DNA of 64,000 nt from Artemia franciscana (Eukaryota > Arthropoda > Branchiopoda > Anostraca > Artemiidae), in the NCBI RefSeq assembly GCF_032884065.1, contig NC_088867.1, forward strand, positions 22,512,281 to 22,576,280, in the 5' to 3' direction. The notes below the pieces were generated by a model. The model was not told where the DNA came from and searched no databases. It saw only the letters and a list, made by a program, of their open reading frames with translations. Positions 22,161 through 32,969 of the stretch are shown here, piece after piece (within the stretch, counting starts at the first letter, position 1; each line of letters opens with the position of its first letter). The position numbers and the translations under genes were made by a program.

Positions 22161-22352
22161 TATGGTAATGATGCAAAAGTATAGTAATAATACGTGAGTG
22201 TCATAAGTAGAATCTTTGTATGTAGTAATATGTAGAGTAGAGATGACTGCCACCTGCTGCCAACAAGCCCAAAGGGGCTTTCTTAGCAGGTGCAGCAAAA
22301 TGTTGTGTATACATGTTTTTGAAATAAATTAATCTAATCTAATCTAATCTAA
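22161..22352 (+). mobile_element. LINE 3' UTR and (TAATC)n tail
   Basis: It follows the RT stop codon, has a GCCCAAAGGGGCTTTC hairpin-like motif at about 22267-22282, and ends in a run of TAATC units at 22330-22355. A terminal hairpin plus short tandem repeat is the usual 3' end of several non-LTR clades. Confidence 0.75.
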
Positions 22353-23275
22353 TCTATTCCACAACGTCGTTATTATTCCAATATAGTTGAGTTTGTAAAA
22401 AGTCAGGGCCTTTTGCATTATGAACATTCTTAATAATGAAATGACTATTGAATCGAGCGCAGCGATCTCCTGTTAAGGAAGCCTTTTTTTTGTAAACATG
22501 AAACGTTTTGCCACTGTATTTTAAATTGCATGTTATAACTTATTTCTGTTTAACTAAATAAGACCAATAACCTACTTTTGGAAACGGAACTGTGGTTTCG
22601 CTTCTAAAAACTGTTTCTCTAATTGAAGGCCTTAATTCTATATTTTTTTTTTTTACTTTTTTTTTACACTTAGGCCTCTGTTCTCCGATCTCAATACAAA
22701 AACCCTAAATATCGGTTCTATTGAACATCATACACTTAAGATTACAAATGACATTCAAAAAAGAAATTAGGTTAGTATATATACAAACATATATCGATGG
22801 TATAACTCTTAATTTTCGGATCATCAAAAGATTGAATTTGATTTTAGCCAAAAATATCTGTTAATATCAGTTTGATTACGGAACAACATACCTTATCTGT
22901 GTTTATGGATTGCAAAAATTTAAATAAGACCCTTCCAGAGTCTTGATTTTCGTCAAAAAAATATTTGGACTTAGAAAAAGGAAAATTTGTGGAATCTAGA
23001 AAGTTATAGTTAGTGGGAAACAAAACGTTTTTGTCTACATCTTTTTTTTTCTCGCTTAGTTTGACTATCGTAGTTAAATTATTTTGCCCGCGTGTTAGAC
23101 TTGAAAAATTTTCATAGTATTACAATATTTCATGTGGATTTCGACCGACTTGTTTTTAATGTTTATATTTAATAAGCGAGATCATAATTCAACCATTTTT
23201 GCTTGTGATTAGTCGTTCTGAAATGAATCGTTCACTTAAAAAAAAGAAAAACAAGGAGAAATATTTACAACATAC
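22353..23275. other. CLCA intron 10, last part
   Basis: AT-rich DNA; no recognisable element or exon. Confidence 0.6.
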
Positions 23276-23497
23276 AGTTATATTCAAATAAAATCTGTCC
23301 CATTGATTTAAGTTCCAGGATGTGCCATCTACTTTTGAAACTAACATTGGTGACTCTGCTGGGGTGACTTCAATCTCTAAAGAGGATCCGGCTGGAGCAT
23401 AAAATTCAAAGTCCACATACGGCGTATCACTTATAAAAGTCTGAAATGTTGATTGCTCTAATCCTCCTGGAGGAATTAAAAATTCTTCATGACCAAC
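23276..23497 (-). CDS. CLCA: CLCA exon 10: start of beta-sandwich
   Basis: Residues 531-604, phase 0 at both ends; acceptor TATAATTTCAG, donor GTATGT. Encodes FLIPPGGLEQSTFQTFISDT, then VDFEFYAPAGSSLEIEVTPA. These align with the CLCA stretch '..G.V.VDSTVG.DT.F.I.W....P...L.DPSG'. The exon ends FYLNIT, a sequon whose Asn is completed by the next exon's Lys (NIT-K). A conserved position for the start of the domain after VWA. Confidence 0.92.
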
Positions 23498-23814
23498 CTG
23501 AAATTATATAGCACTTTTAGTCCCATCTAGGATTTGTTTTTACTCCATCCAAGAGTCTCATTTATTTCACTTATTATCATTTTTTTAATGATAGTGTTCT
23601 CCCCAGATTGTATTGCCATGCTCAAGGTCAACAGTGACAGTGGGTACATTTAATTATGTGAGTTATGTTTATAACACTTGATTTGAATGTTTTCCAGGTA
23701 TGAATCAAAATAGAATACTTATTTCAGTATGAAATAATATTACTACGCGTCCCTATTACCGTATAAAAGATAATCCCTCAAAACAGAAAAGCACAACTAG
23801 CGGATTGGTTGGCA
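23498..23814. other. CLCA intron 9, first part
   Basis: Nothing recognised. Confidence 0.6.
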
Positions 23815-24963
23815 TTATATGACTTAATAGAAGTCACAGCAACAGGAATAGATTGCGAGGTTGTAATGACCTTGGTTAAACTCTGTAACAAGTATGCAAT
23901 GGATTTTTAATTCCGTAATTCTTTTTACCAGCAAATAAAGGGCTTGCCAATGGGAACAACCCTTCTCCGGGTTACTGGCTAATATTCATGCAGAGCATAT
24001 TGAAAATTGGGCGTTAAATTCATATTTCTTGAAACATACCTTTTGGGGACATTACATGGATGACGCAATTTCACTTTGGAATTTTGGAGAAAATAAACTT
24101 AGGATTTTTTTTTTATCACCTTAATACATATGATAGAAATTCACAATTTACCTTAGAAATTCAAATTACAATTTCATTCCTAGATCTGGATATATGCATT
24201 TTAAATCAAACCACCCCCCACAAGTTAAACGAGCTGTCGTAATATCGCTTGTTGAATGTCCTTTAAATATTCGTTCTGATTCCCACATCAGAGCAGAACT
24301 AAAAGTTTATCAGGGAAATAGTCTTCGGAAACGGGTATCCTATCTTATCTGTAATTAATGCAATTAACCGTAGACTGAAAAGACACACCCGTAAAATCAA
24401 TGGTAGTTTACCATGTGAGAATCCTGATAAACCCTCAAAAATAATTTACCTCCCATAAGTCCCGAAAATCACTACGAATCTTAAAAAGTCTGCACACAAA
24501 ATAATATGTATGCAGTATTTACCAGTAATTTCGAAATCATAAATTTCCTAAATTCTGGAAAAGATACAACCACAGTTACTCGAAAAGGGGGGTCTGTCAA
24601 ATACCATGCGACTGTGGCAAATGTTATATAGGTAGAACTCACCAGAATCTAGAGAAATGCCTAAAACAGCATAAAGATGATATCACCAAAGCTCTAAATT
24701 CCAATGTTGCCATTTTTTCTTTTGATTCTGCTTTAAGCAGCCATCTTTATGAAAATTCTAGCCAAAAAATACTATTTGAAGAATGTAACCTTATTAGCAG
24801 TGACCTAGGCATTAAGCAGGTAGTTCAAGTAGCAATTGAAATCAGACTTAAGATTAATAATAATATTTCCTTCAATAGGGACTTGGGGGAATATTCACTA
24901 AAAACTCTATATGCAAATTTAATTAAAAATGATCTTACAAAATATTTCATGCTACTATCATAG
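23815..24963 (+). mobile_element. Penelope-like element fragment (RT plus GIY-YIG endonuclease)
   Basis: Forward-strand readings in shifting frames: LVKLCNKYAMDF, then QQIKGLPMGTTL, LLANIHAEHIENWAL, FWGHYMDDAISLWNFGENKL (RT catalytic YMDD) and FLDLDICI. These match Penelope RT ('KQ..GL.MGSPLSP.LANI.ME', 'YVDD'). The 3' part from about 24580 to the TAG at 24961 is one open frame: KRGVCQIPCDCGKCYIGRTH then KCLKQHKDDI, the GIY-YIG endonuclease typical of these elements. The GIY block reads GVC. The RT half has frameshifts, so it is inactive. It lies antisense to CLCA in intron 9. Confidence 0.85.
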
Positions 24964-25104
24964 TCGACTGCAGCTTACCAAGGTCGCTGAGCATGGTGAG
25001 CCATGGTAACTATTGGTGCATGAGTTGGGAAGGTGTATGGAAGCTTTCCATCTGCATAGCAATTCGCTTATCATTGTAGCCAAAATTCTCATGGCAACAA
25101 AAAT
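24964..25104. other. Spacer between Penelope fragment and SINE
   Basis: No assignment; may be the 3' part of either neighbour. Confidence 0.4.
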
Positions 25105-25452
25105 TCCGAAACGTGTCCATGTTTGGAGTAGAGAACATGGTAAAGAAAAAGATACGGCAATGGACTTTGCAGTCCCTACCGGTGGTGTTGATCTCCGTTT
25201 CATAGTTCATCAGCCAGGAAGTGCAATGGGGAGTTTGGGGGTCGGTCACCCTGTACTTTTACGCACCCTTCCTGTTTATCATCCACAGATTTCTTCCTGT
25301 ACCCATTTAGGACTGTGTCGTCTCTAGCCAAGCTTACAGTCACGCCACTGACCCCAGTTTCTAAGCAAGTAACGAGCACCACTAGGACTCGAACTCCTGT
25401 TTTACGGACAAAGGATTTTAAGTTCAGCTACGACAGCTCGGCTAGGACCTAT
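25105..25452 (-). mobile_element. tRNA-derived SINE, family S1, copy 1
   Basis: Read on the minus strand from 25452: GGTCCTAGCCGAGCTGTCG (box A-like), AATCCTTTGTCCG, then GGAGTTCGAGTCCTAGTGG (box B core GTTCGAGTCC). A body follows with GGGGTCAGTGGCGTGACTGT and 'AAATGGGTACAGGAAGAAAT'. The body is shared with 27890-28205. The promoter boxes and shared non-tRNA body define a SINE. Confidence 0.78.
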
Positions 25453-26253
25453 AATATATAATATTTGTAGTCTAGTTTAGACAATTAACGCTGCCTTCTT
25501 GTTCTAGAAACCATTGGCTAAATACTACCTACAAAATCAAATATGTGCACTCCTAGAGCTGAATATTAGTGGGTCGACCTTCAGTGTTGTAAATGTTAAT
25601 TCTGATCCTGGGTGGAACCAGTTATTTTTTTAATTAATATTTTACTTTATCACTTTCGGTAGAACATGCATTTGTCACTATATTATCTTCGGTCTTTTTT
25701 GTTTGGCGGTTGTAGCAGTAGCTGCACCCTAGCAAAGAGCAAACGTGGATCTTTGTAACTTGGATTTACGAAAACAAATTTTCAGCAAAACTGTCTCATT
25801 TTTGTTCATTTCAAGTTTCACCTTAGCTCTTTGATTGTATCAGAAAAACTGTTTTTTTAATTGATGAAAATTAGAGGTTACCATGGTTGCCAGTCATTTT
25901 CCCACTAGCATTTAGGTGTTCTAACCCTGAAACGCTACATGAATGCTAAGAAGAAAATTTTTTCTCAGGATTGAACGTTATTCTTCTATGGCGTCGTGGT
26001 AAAAATTCAATGTATTCATTTACGCTTGTCCTTTGATAGTTAGACTTAGAACAAGACAGCTCTGCTGTGTTTTAGCAGGGTTGTCAATTTGCCCAGAAAA
26101 TTTTTTGTCAGCTGTCAAAAATGCTGTCAAATACGACTCAAAAGAACATTTATTTATTATAAATGGTTAAATTTTAAACTTAATGAAATGTATAAAATAA
26201 ATCCATTAGTATACATCAAATTTAGTCAAAGTTTTAATTATTATTAAACTCAC
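25453..26253. other. CLCA intron 9, last part
   Basis: Nothing recognised beyond AT-rich DNA. Confidence 0.6.
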
Positions 26254-26403
26254 CTCAATTATGCGACTCAGCTCAAATGTTCGGTCCGTCACAATCCTTA
26301 AAACGTCATTAAGTAGGCTATCAAGCTCTGTGTTGAAGCTGTTTGAACTAGAGCCAACATATGCTTTGCCCATGGACCTACTGGCTAGGTTTGCAAAGTT
26401 CGC
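26254..26403 (-). CDS. CLCA: CLCA exon 9: end of VWA domain
   Basis: Residues 481-530, phase 0 both sides; acceptor ATTTTCAG, donor GTGAGT. Encodes ANFANLASRSMGKAYVGSSS, then DSLLNDVLRIVT. It matches the CLCA block 'ELEELS..TGG....S......GLIDAF..L', the last helix of the VWA domain. Exon boundaries are clean and the 50-codon length is in frame. Confidence 0.93.
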
Positions 26404-26719
26404 CTGAAAATTCCAAACTATCACTGAAATATTATAGCATATCTTGATTTATTGGCCGTTTTTTTTTTTCTAGGTGCCAAGTAAGCTGAATAAAATTTTG
26501 TAAAATGACTTTTCCCTTTTCTTTTTCAATGAAGAATTAGTTTGAATTCTTTTTCAGTTTATGTGTACATATTTTTTTATCTTACGTTTTCCAGTCATTC
26601 CCGCTGGAAAATTTCCGGATCCTATGAAAATTCCCGAAGTATTATGTGAATTTTTTTATATTTAAAGTCAAATCTATAATCGAATACTCAGCCACCAGAG
26701 GATATAAATTTTTATAGAG

Positions 26720-26800
26720 GTTTTTACCAGTAACCCCTGTCCTCACGGACAAGAGATTTAATTTCTAGCGTGCTAACCACACGACTAGGATGGGCGAAAA
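26720..26800 (-). mobile_element. Diverged S1-like SINE head
   Basis: The minus strand reads CCTAGTCGTGTGGTTAGCAC (box A-like), then AATCTCTTGTCCGTGAGGAC and GGGGTTACTGG at the box B position. This is the same order as the S1 copies. Box B is damaged and the body is not recognisable. Confidence 0.4.
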
Positions 26801-27137
26801 TAAGAGAGCCAGAATTAAAAATCATGTTTTTAAATGTACCCCAATTAGGTCAGGCTGCTCACGTCACCCCATTCAGCAGTAGCGTCTTTTTGGTGGGGGG
26901 AGGGCAAATAATTTTCAGAAAAATTACAGTTTTCCCCATAATAATTTAGAGAAAAATAATTAAATAACCCATGACTCTTGACTCTCCGGATCTAGACCCC
27001 TCTTGCTCCCCCCCCAATAAAACGCTGGAGCTTCCCTTGCCCTTCAGTAGTACGGTCTTTGGAAAAACAGAACAAGAGCAAAGACGGCTTAGAAATTTTC
27101 GATGCATTATGTATGAAAAGTATAACATTTATTTTTA

Positions 27138-27140
<3 letters not shown>

Positions 27141-27174
<34 letters not shown>
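27141..27174. repeat. (AT)n microsatellite
   Basis: 34 bp of AT dinucleotides. Confidence 0.95.
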
Positions 27175-27177
<3 letters not shown>

Positions 27178-27357
27178 CAAATTAATTATTAATTACCAAT
27201 TCTTAAAAATGACCAGTCCATGGGTATTTAAATGAATACCCAATACATAACTATTAAAATGAATTCACTAAATATACTTGTAAAATATTAAAAATAATAT
27301 ATTAAAATATGATTATTGAAAATAGTTACAAATCTTTAAAATTCATGAGACACTAAC

Positions 27358-27630
27358 CTGTTCTACACCAGAAAAACCATACTCAATCGAGAACAACTTT
27401 ACTTGTCGAGATGTTAGAATGTCTATAATAGGACCTTCTGGTAGTTCTGCTTTAACAGCATCATTGCTGGAAGTAAATTTTATCAAAAGGACAATAGAAC
27501 CTTGTTGCCACAGCCTGGATGTTAAAAATACAGCAGCATCTCCGATGGCTTTATCAAGAAGAATACCACCCAGTTTGTTCTGTTCCATGCTGTTAATGGC
27601 CGTCCCAAATTGACCAGACACAGCAGACAC
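27358..27630 (-). CDS. CLCA: CLCA exon 8: VWA core, metal-site loops degenerate
   Basis: Residues 390-480, phase 0 both sides; acceptor CTCCTTATAG, donor GTTAGT. Encodes FGTAINSMEQNKLGGILLDK, then WQQGSIVLLIKFTSSNDAVK and VKLFSIEYG. These align with CLCA 'GGT.I..GL..AF', 'GSEIVLLTDGED' and 'I.T.ALG'. The MIDAS Thr (GGT) is Ile412, and the Asp of the TDG loop is Lys440, so metal coordination is unlikely. The Rossmann-like strand/helix pattern is preserved. Confidence 0.93.
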
Positions 27631-27889
27631 CTATAAGGAGTAAATGTTACAGTTTTTTCTATCAAGAATCGTTAATGGAAAAATATTGATTCGTATTTTG
27701 CGTGATTCCAATTTTTTTCGGAAAAATTTCTGATCTTTCTTTTCTTTGTCTTTTGGTGACGATCCCCATTGAGAATTTGGTTGAAATACTTAAGTTGTCT
27801 ACATTAGCTCTCAATTAGTCTGGTCTAAGTTAGTTTTTTCTGGACTTAAAAAATATAAGACTACTTGAAAAAATTTCTGTTTTTTCTTT
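27631..27889. other. CLCA intron 7, first part
   Basis: Short AT-rich stretch; no feature recognised. Confidence 0.5.
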
Positions 27890-28205
27890 TCTTTGTCTTC
27901 TGATGATAAAAAAAGGTAAAGAATATTGGACTTTATAGTCACTACCGGCGGAGCTGATTTCCGTTTCTTGGCCCTTCAGCCAGGAATTGCAAAAATGGGG
28001 GCAAACCATCCTGTGCTTTCGCATACCCTTCCTGTTTACCTTCCCCATATTTCTCCAGGTACCCATTTAAAGCTGGGTTGACTCTGGCATAGCTTACAGA
28101 GTCATGCCACCGACCCCGTCCCAAACCAAACAATTCGGTCCACTAGGATTCGTGCCCTCGCCCTCTCGGACAAAGGATCCTGAATCCAGCGCGATTGTAA
28201 CTTGC
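27890..28205 (-). mobile_element. tRNA-derived SINE, family S1, copy 2
   Basis: Minus strand: AATCGCGCTGGATTCAGGAT, CCTTTGTCCGAGAGGGC, GGCACGAATCCTAGTGG (box B-like), then a body with GGGGTCGGTGGCATGACTCT and TAAATGGGTACCTGGAG that aligns with the copy at 25105-25452 throughout. About 75-80% identical by eye. Confidence 0.75.
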
Positions 28206-28219
28206 TTTAAAAGTAGGAA

Positions 28220-28410
28220 AATTGTCAATTTTTCATAGAGTTTATGAGGTATTTTCCAAGTTTACAACATATCTTACAAAAAGATACAAAGTTAACTTCA
28301 GAAACGTAATTCAGTAGACAGATGGAAGTGAATCGAAACTATTTCAGAAAATGGCTCAAATTGACCAGAGATAATGGACCCCTACAATAAATAAATACTG
28401 CTATTATAGA
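28220..28410. repeat. Dispersed repeat D1, copy 1
   Basis: Words 'ACAACATATCTTACAAAAAG', 'AATTCAGTAGACAGATGGAA' and GTGAATC match in order with 29885-30060 ('GCAACATATCCTTCCAAAAA', 'TTTGGTAGATGGATGAAACT', GAATCAC). Noncoding; type unknown. Confidence 0.6.
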
Positions 28411-28444
28411 TTTTCTTTCTCTCAAAAATTATTAATTACTTATT

Positions 28445-29410
28445 TTATTACCTTGGCGGGAAGTAGACGCTGCTCCACCTTGCCCAGCATCCATAATTTC
28501 CCCAACAGAAGTTTCCCACTCGGCCATGTGCAACGGCTTTGACACGGTGCAGCCAATCACTGTCCAAGAGCCGACCCAGGAGTCTCAACCCTCCAAGCAG
28601 CTCTACACTGTTTTCATCACTGACCACCAATCTTTCTTTTCGCCTCCAGGTAGACATTTCTAATTTTCAAGCGGATGTGCTTTAACAGCAGACGTCGAGA
28701 TGCATCGGCAATCTTTACGACCTAGACAATGGCCCAGCCAAACAAGCCGTCATCTCTTTGCAATTTCCGAGACTGGATACGCTTTCACAGTTCTCCTTGT
28801 TGGATACTAGTTCGAGGAGCTGGGCGCATAGAACACGACGAAGACAGTAGTGATCAAAGACATTTTATCAGTTGACTAGCAGTATGTTGTGACTTCCAGC
28901 TTACTACTATTTTGAGCTTCGGCAACCCATGTTTCGCTCCTATATAGGAGAGTGCCTCTGACGATTATTCTGTACACTCTAATTTTCTTAGTGAGGCTTA
29001 TGCTTCGACACTTCCATTGTGATCTATTGAGGTGAGAAAATTTCTTGATCAGATCCCTATTCTGAAACCACAAGGGATCCAAGGTCGACAAATTCTTTAA
29101 GGCTGTTTCCGTCTAAGGATATAGAAGGGGGAATCTGAGAATTGGCACACTTCACTTTGGTCTTCGTTGGGTTAATTCTTAATCTGACCATTGCAATTAG
29201 TACGCAATGAGGCTGATCATCATTTGGGGTTTCAGTGGGTCATCCTCAGCGTCGGCAATATCATCAGCATAGTCTAAGTCAGTTACCTGAACACCTTTTA
29301 CGACCGTTACTTCTTCGCATGTGCTGATAACTGTGTCTATAATCCAGTCTATTACATAATTGTAAAGGATGGGGGACAGAACATTGCCTGGTTTTACTCC
29401 AACCATTAAG
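28445..29410 (-). pseudogene. LINE-D reverse transcriptase, decayed
   Basis: On the minus strand in order: VGVKPGNVLSPILYNYVIDW (RT block 4), VTDLDYADDIADAED (catalytic YADD kept), then SLTKKIRVYRIIVRGTLLYR with SETW (thumb), and a C-terminal part around LVWLGHCLGR. Stops and frameshifts separate the pieces. The 5' RT blocks and endonuclease are absent. Same broad family as LINE-A. Confidence 0.78.
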
Positions 29411-29884
29411 TTAAAGTTTATGTTTTCTGTAAAACATACTATTTTGGTACATATCTACAGCTGTAACTTGCACCGAAAGGATACTGGTTGCATTCACCCA
29501 TCAATTATACTATTACTTAAACATTTCTTTAGAGAATCATTAAAATTTATTGAAATAGAATGCTTGCATTGTATCTTATAAAATAAAATCCGAAGCAAAT
29601 TTCAATACCGGATTCCAGATATTAAAGGATAGCAAAATAGTCTTCTTTTTTTGAAACTTTAAAACCAGCAGACAGCGGAAAGATAACAGCATTCAAAATC
29701 TGTTAATGATCGGAGTGAAACATGCAATTTTGTGGACCAAAAGAATTTCTGTTATTATAGTAGCTATGTAGCTAGATTCATTCTTTTCAGATCTATCGGT
29801 TCACTGAACCCAAAAGTATGATATAACTTAGACTTTCTTTTGGAAAATATTCAGAACTTACTTAAAAAATAAGAAATTTTCACA
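29411..29884. other. CLCA intron 7, middle gap
   Basis: AT-rich; no recognisable feature. The sequence just left of 29411 is the LINE RT edge. Confidence 0.5.
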
Positions 29885-30060
29885 GAAATTGTCGAATTTT
29901 CACAGGTTTCTAATGTATTTTAAAAGTATGCAACATATCCTTCCAAAAAGATACAAAAAATTTTCAACAGAATTTGGTAGATGGATGAAACTGAATCACA
30001 ACGTCGTCTTATGTTAAAACATTTAAATCGTTGAACTCTAAGAAAATAAATAACAAAACT
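29885..30060. repeat. Dispersed repeat D1, copy 2
   Basis: Colinear with 28220-28410 (see there). The two copies flank the LINE-D fragment by 35 and 475 bp. Confidence 0.6.
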
Positions 30061-30186
30061 AGCACAGGGATCATAACCATAATCAAATAAAATAACTCCT
30101 CGTCTCTAATTTGTTCATAATTATATGCTAGTTTTTAGTTTTGCCAGAGATTTTGAAAGAGTCTTAGCTGCAACAAGTACAATAAG

Positions 30187-32040
30187 CCAAATGGATAGAT
30201 AGACAGATGCATAGATTTATTTACACGAAAGCCCTATTGGGCCATGGTGACATACACAAAAAAAAAATACAACAGCAAATCGTAAACATAAAAACACGAA
30301 ACCGATTATTTAAGAAAATCAACACGATGCCTATCCATCTATCCACACAGAACAACTGTAAGAATAATCCATCAATCTTGCCCTTCCTAAATATTTCCTT
30401 CGTTCTCCAAGAGGCTTAAAATCCCCCATTACATATATTACCCATTTCAAATCTTCCCATTTTTAGATAAATTTCTTGGCCCCAGTTCTCCTTGACCCCC
30501 ACATATAGCCCCAGGGACGGCGAGGCGGCCTTTTCAGCTTGCCAAACCTATACATCCTGAGATTCTAACCTAGTAACAACTAGCCTAGATACAGTCCCTA
30601 CCATCCTTTCTCCCCCTTTCCCTCATTCCAAGAATAACCTAGCCCTACACGGTCCAATATATTCTTCACCTGATTTGGCCACGAATCTTTCCTCCTATCC
30701 TGAAGCATCATTAACAATGATTGTTTAACTAGCATATTATCTTCTATCAATGACAACCCTTCTCAATAGTTAACCATACTAATTAACCTAACTTGTCTCA
30801 TACACTTTATTTCTATATCCCCTCTCAACACTAGCCCATTAAACTTATTATCAAGGCCTAACATACGCTTTAAAAACCTCAACTGGATTTTGTCTATATT
30901 TACCTCCTTATCAAACCCCCAAAGTTCTACCCCATAATTCAAAGCCGATCCAGCCCTAGCCTTAAAAATATACTTTAGCAATCCTACATCCCTAATTTCT
31001 CTAATACTACTTTTACTTAATATTCCTAGTAGTCTATTTCCCTCACTTTCTACCTTTTTAAGATGCTTCTTCCACTTTCCATCTGACAATAGTCTACAAT
31101 CTAAGTACTGAAATTCATCTACATTGTCTAGTGTCCTACCTTCAAACGTAAACTGACACTGCAAATCTATCTGTTCTCCACTCTTCCTAAAATCCATAAC
31201 CACCGACTTCTTCACATTCAATACTAGTTTCTTATTCCAAAAATAAGAAGGTGCTAGATCTAGCAGTTGCTGGAAATGTTCGCAAAATGTATGTCATTCG
31301 CAAAAAGTAATTCGAGTACACTTGTACTTGAAAGCTTAATTATTGGGGCACCTCTACCTATCAAATGTTCTTCAAAATCATTAATACACAATAAAAATAG
31401 CCTTGGGAGATTGTACATCTCTGCTTAACACCAAGTCTACTTCTAATAACCCTAGAAAAATCATTACCTGCCAGTACTACAGTCTTAATTACATTATACA
31501 TAGATGCTAAAATCTTAACAAACACGCTCGGTAGCCCTAGTGCTAACAACAACTCTACCATTAAGCTTCTATCCACCCCATCAAACGCCCATTTTAAATA
31601 CAAAATACCACAAACAACCTGCGTTCTTTTCTCCTAACTTGTTTCCTAATCACCCCTAATAAAATATAAATCTGGTCTATAGGACTATGGCCTTTTCAGA
31701 ACCTTGTCTACGAATCTGAAAAAGTTCTGTTTTGGTCTATCTAACTATCTATCCTCGACACAATATCTTAGCAAAACCTTGCTAAGCACATTTACCTAGG
31801 CTTATCCTTCTATAATCCCCATGGTATGATACATCCCCCTTTTCAAATAACGGCACTAGAATGGACGTAGCCTAAGACAAGGGCCATTCTGTACTGTTCA
31901 ATATACCCGAAAATGTCCCTGCTATAACAGGTAGCAGCATCACCTGTCCCCACTTCCAAAGTGCGGCTGGTATTCTATCAATACCCGGAGCAGAGTCGCC
32001 TCTAATTCCTTTTATTAATCAGAAAATCCATGTCTCCCAA
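30187..32040 (-). mobile_element. LINE-C, RT-bearing element with intact 3' end
   Basis: On the minus strand from 32000: GIDRIPAALWKWGQVML, ATSILVPLFEKGDVSYHGDY (RT block 'PLFKKGD...NYRGISL'), LKWAFDGVDRSLMVELLLAL, VIRSRLGVKQRCTIS, then the 152-codon open tail VVMDFRKSGEQ, FEGRTLDNVDEFQYLDCRLL, LNYGVELWGF and FLKRMLGL. The 3' end has GGCCCAATAGGGCTTTCGTG and a run of ATCTRT units ending near 30187. The YADD region and part of the palm are lost. Stops present; dead copy. Confidence 0.82.
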
Positions 32041-32660
32041 AATTCCCTTACCTGGATGGGAGCAACCAAATCATAATTACATTCTTTTATTGGCCTATCT
32101 ACAACATCACTTATAACCGATTCAATTACGGTAGAAAAAAACAAACAATTAAAATAAGTGTTAATATAATCAAGCCAGTTGATCGTTTGAGAGACCAGCC
32201 GAAATAATAGTGAAGTCCAGACCAAAGAGTCAGTGAGGAAATCAATATTAAAGAGAGCTGAAATCAAGGTAAACCCCAACAAAATTGAAGTTGGTTCTTC
32301 AGCATCCAGTTGGGCCTCCTTGAATCTGAATATGGGGCTACAAGAAATATAATAATTGGATCTGAATATGGGTGATATGGAGCTAGTTTTGGTATACAAA
32401 AAAATTAATGGTATTTAAAAACTGGAATGCCAATTACTAGTTTTGATGCTCTGAAAATGAACAAGCTAATTGGAATAGAGTGAAAGTGCCTCCATTTGGA
32501 ATTACCTGCTGAAACAATTAAGCTAGGAACACAGAAGTTGTCAGTAAATATAGAAGACAATAAAAGATCCGTCTCAATTGATGTATTAGGTCCATGCCTC
32601 CCAACATGAACCAAAACAGTTGCAAGAATTAAATATTTACTTTGGTAATAAAGCACCTAT
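32041..32660. other. CLCA intron 7, segment 5' of LINE-C
   Basis: The minus-strand frame at 32019-32399 (126 codons) overlaps the element edge but has no recognisable motif; it could be upstream LINE sequence. Confidence 0.4.
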
Positions 32661-32969
32661 GGATAACCTGCAAAGAAAATGGGAACTTATATGAGTGGCA
32701 ACTGGTGCTAATGTGCTAATGGCGACAGCGTTTGGCAACACTTGATATTTTTTCAGCGTAAAAGTAAAAACAATTAATTTAATTAGTTTAATTGGTAAAA
32801 TTATGGTAGTAAATAGTGTCGGATCTCAGTTCTTGACAGAAAAATGACAACAAAGCTTGAACAAAATGCCAAGTGTCACCAGACATTAGATGGCGTTAAT
32901 AGTATTGTTTTTGTCAATGCTAGCGCCAGTTTCCACTCTTATAAGTTACCCATACTCTTTGGATAGTCT
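32661..32969. mobile_element. MITE, family M1, full copy
   Basis: About 309 bp with imperfect inverted ends of about 60 bp. The left end reads GGATAACCTGCAAAGAAAAT then GGGAACTTATATGAGTGGCA; the reverse complement of the right end reads AGACTATCCAAAGAGTATGG then GTAACTTATAAGAGTGGAAA. The interior is noncoding. Related to 2061-2165 and 36271-36556. Confidence 0.75.

Larger units (their letters stand above)
26404..27357. other. CLCA intron 8
   Basis: Contains a diverged SINE-like stretch at 26720-26800, G-rich and C-rich runs at 26896-26905 and 27009-27016 that may mark the ends of a small inverted-repeat element, and the AT microsatellite listed below. Confidence 0.55.
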
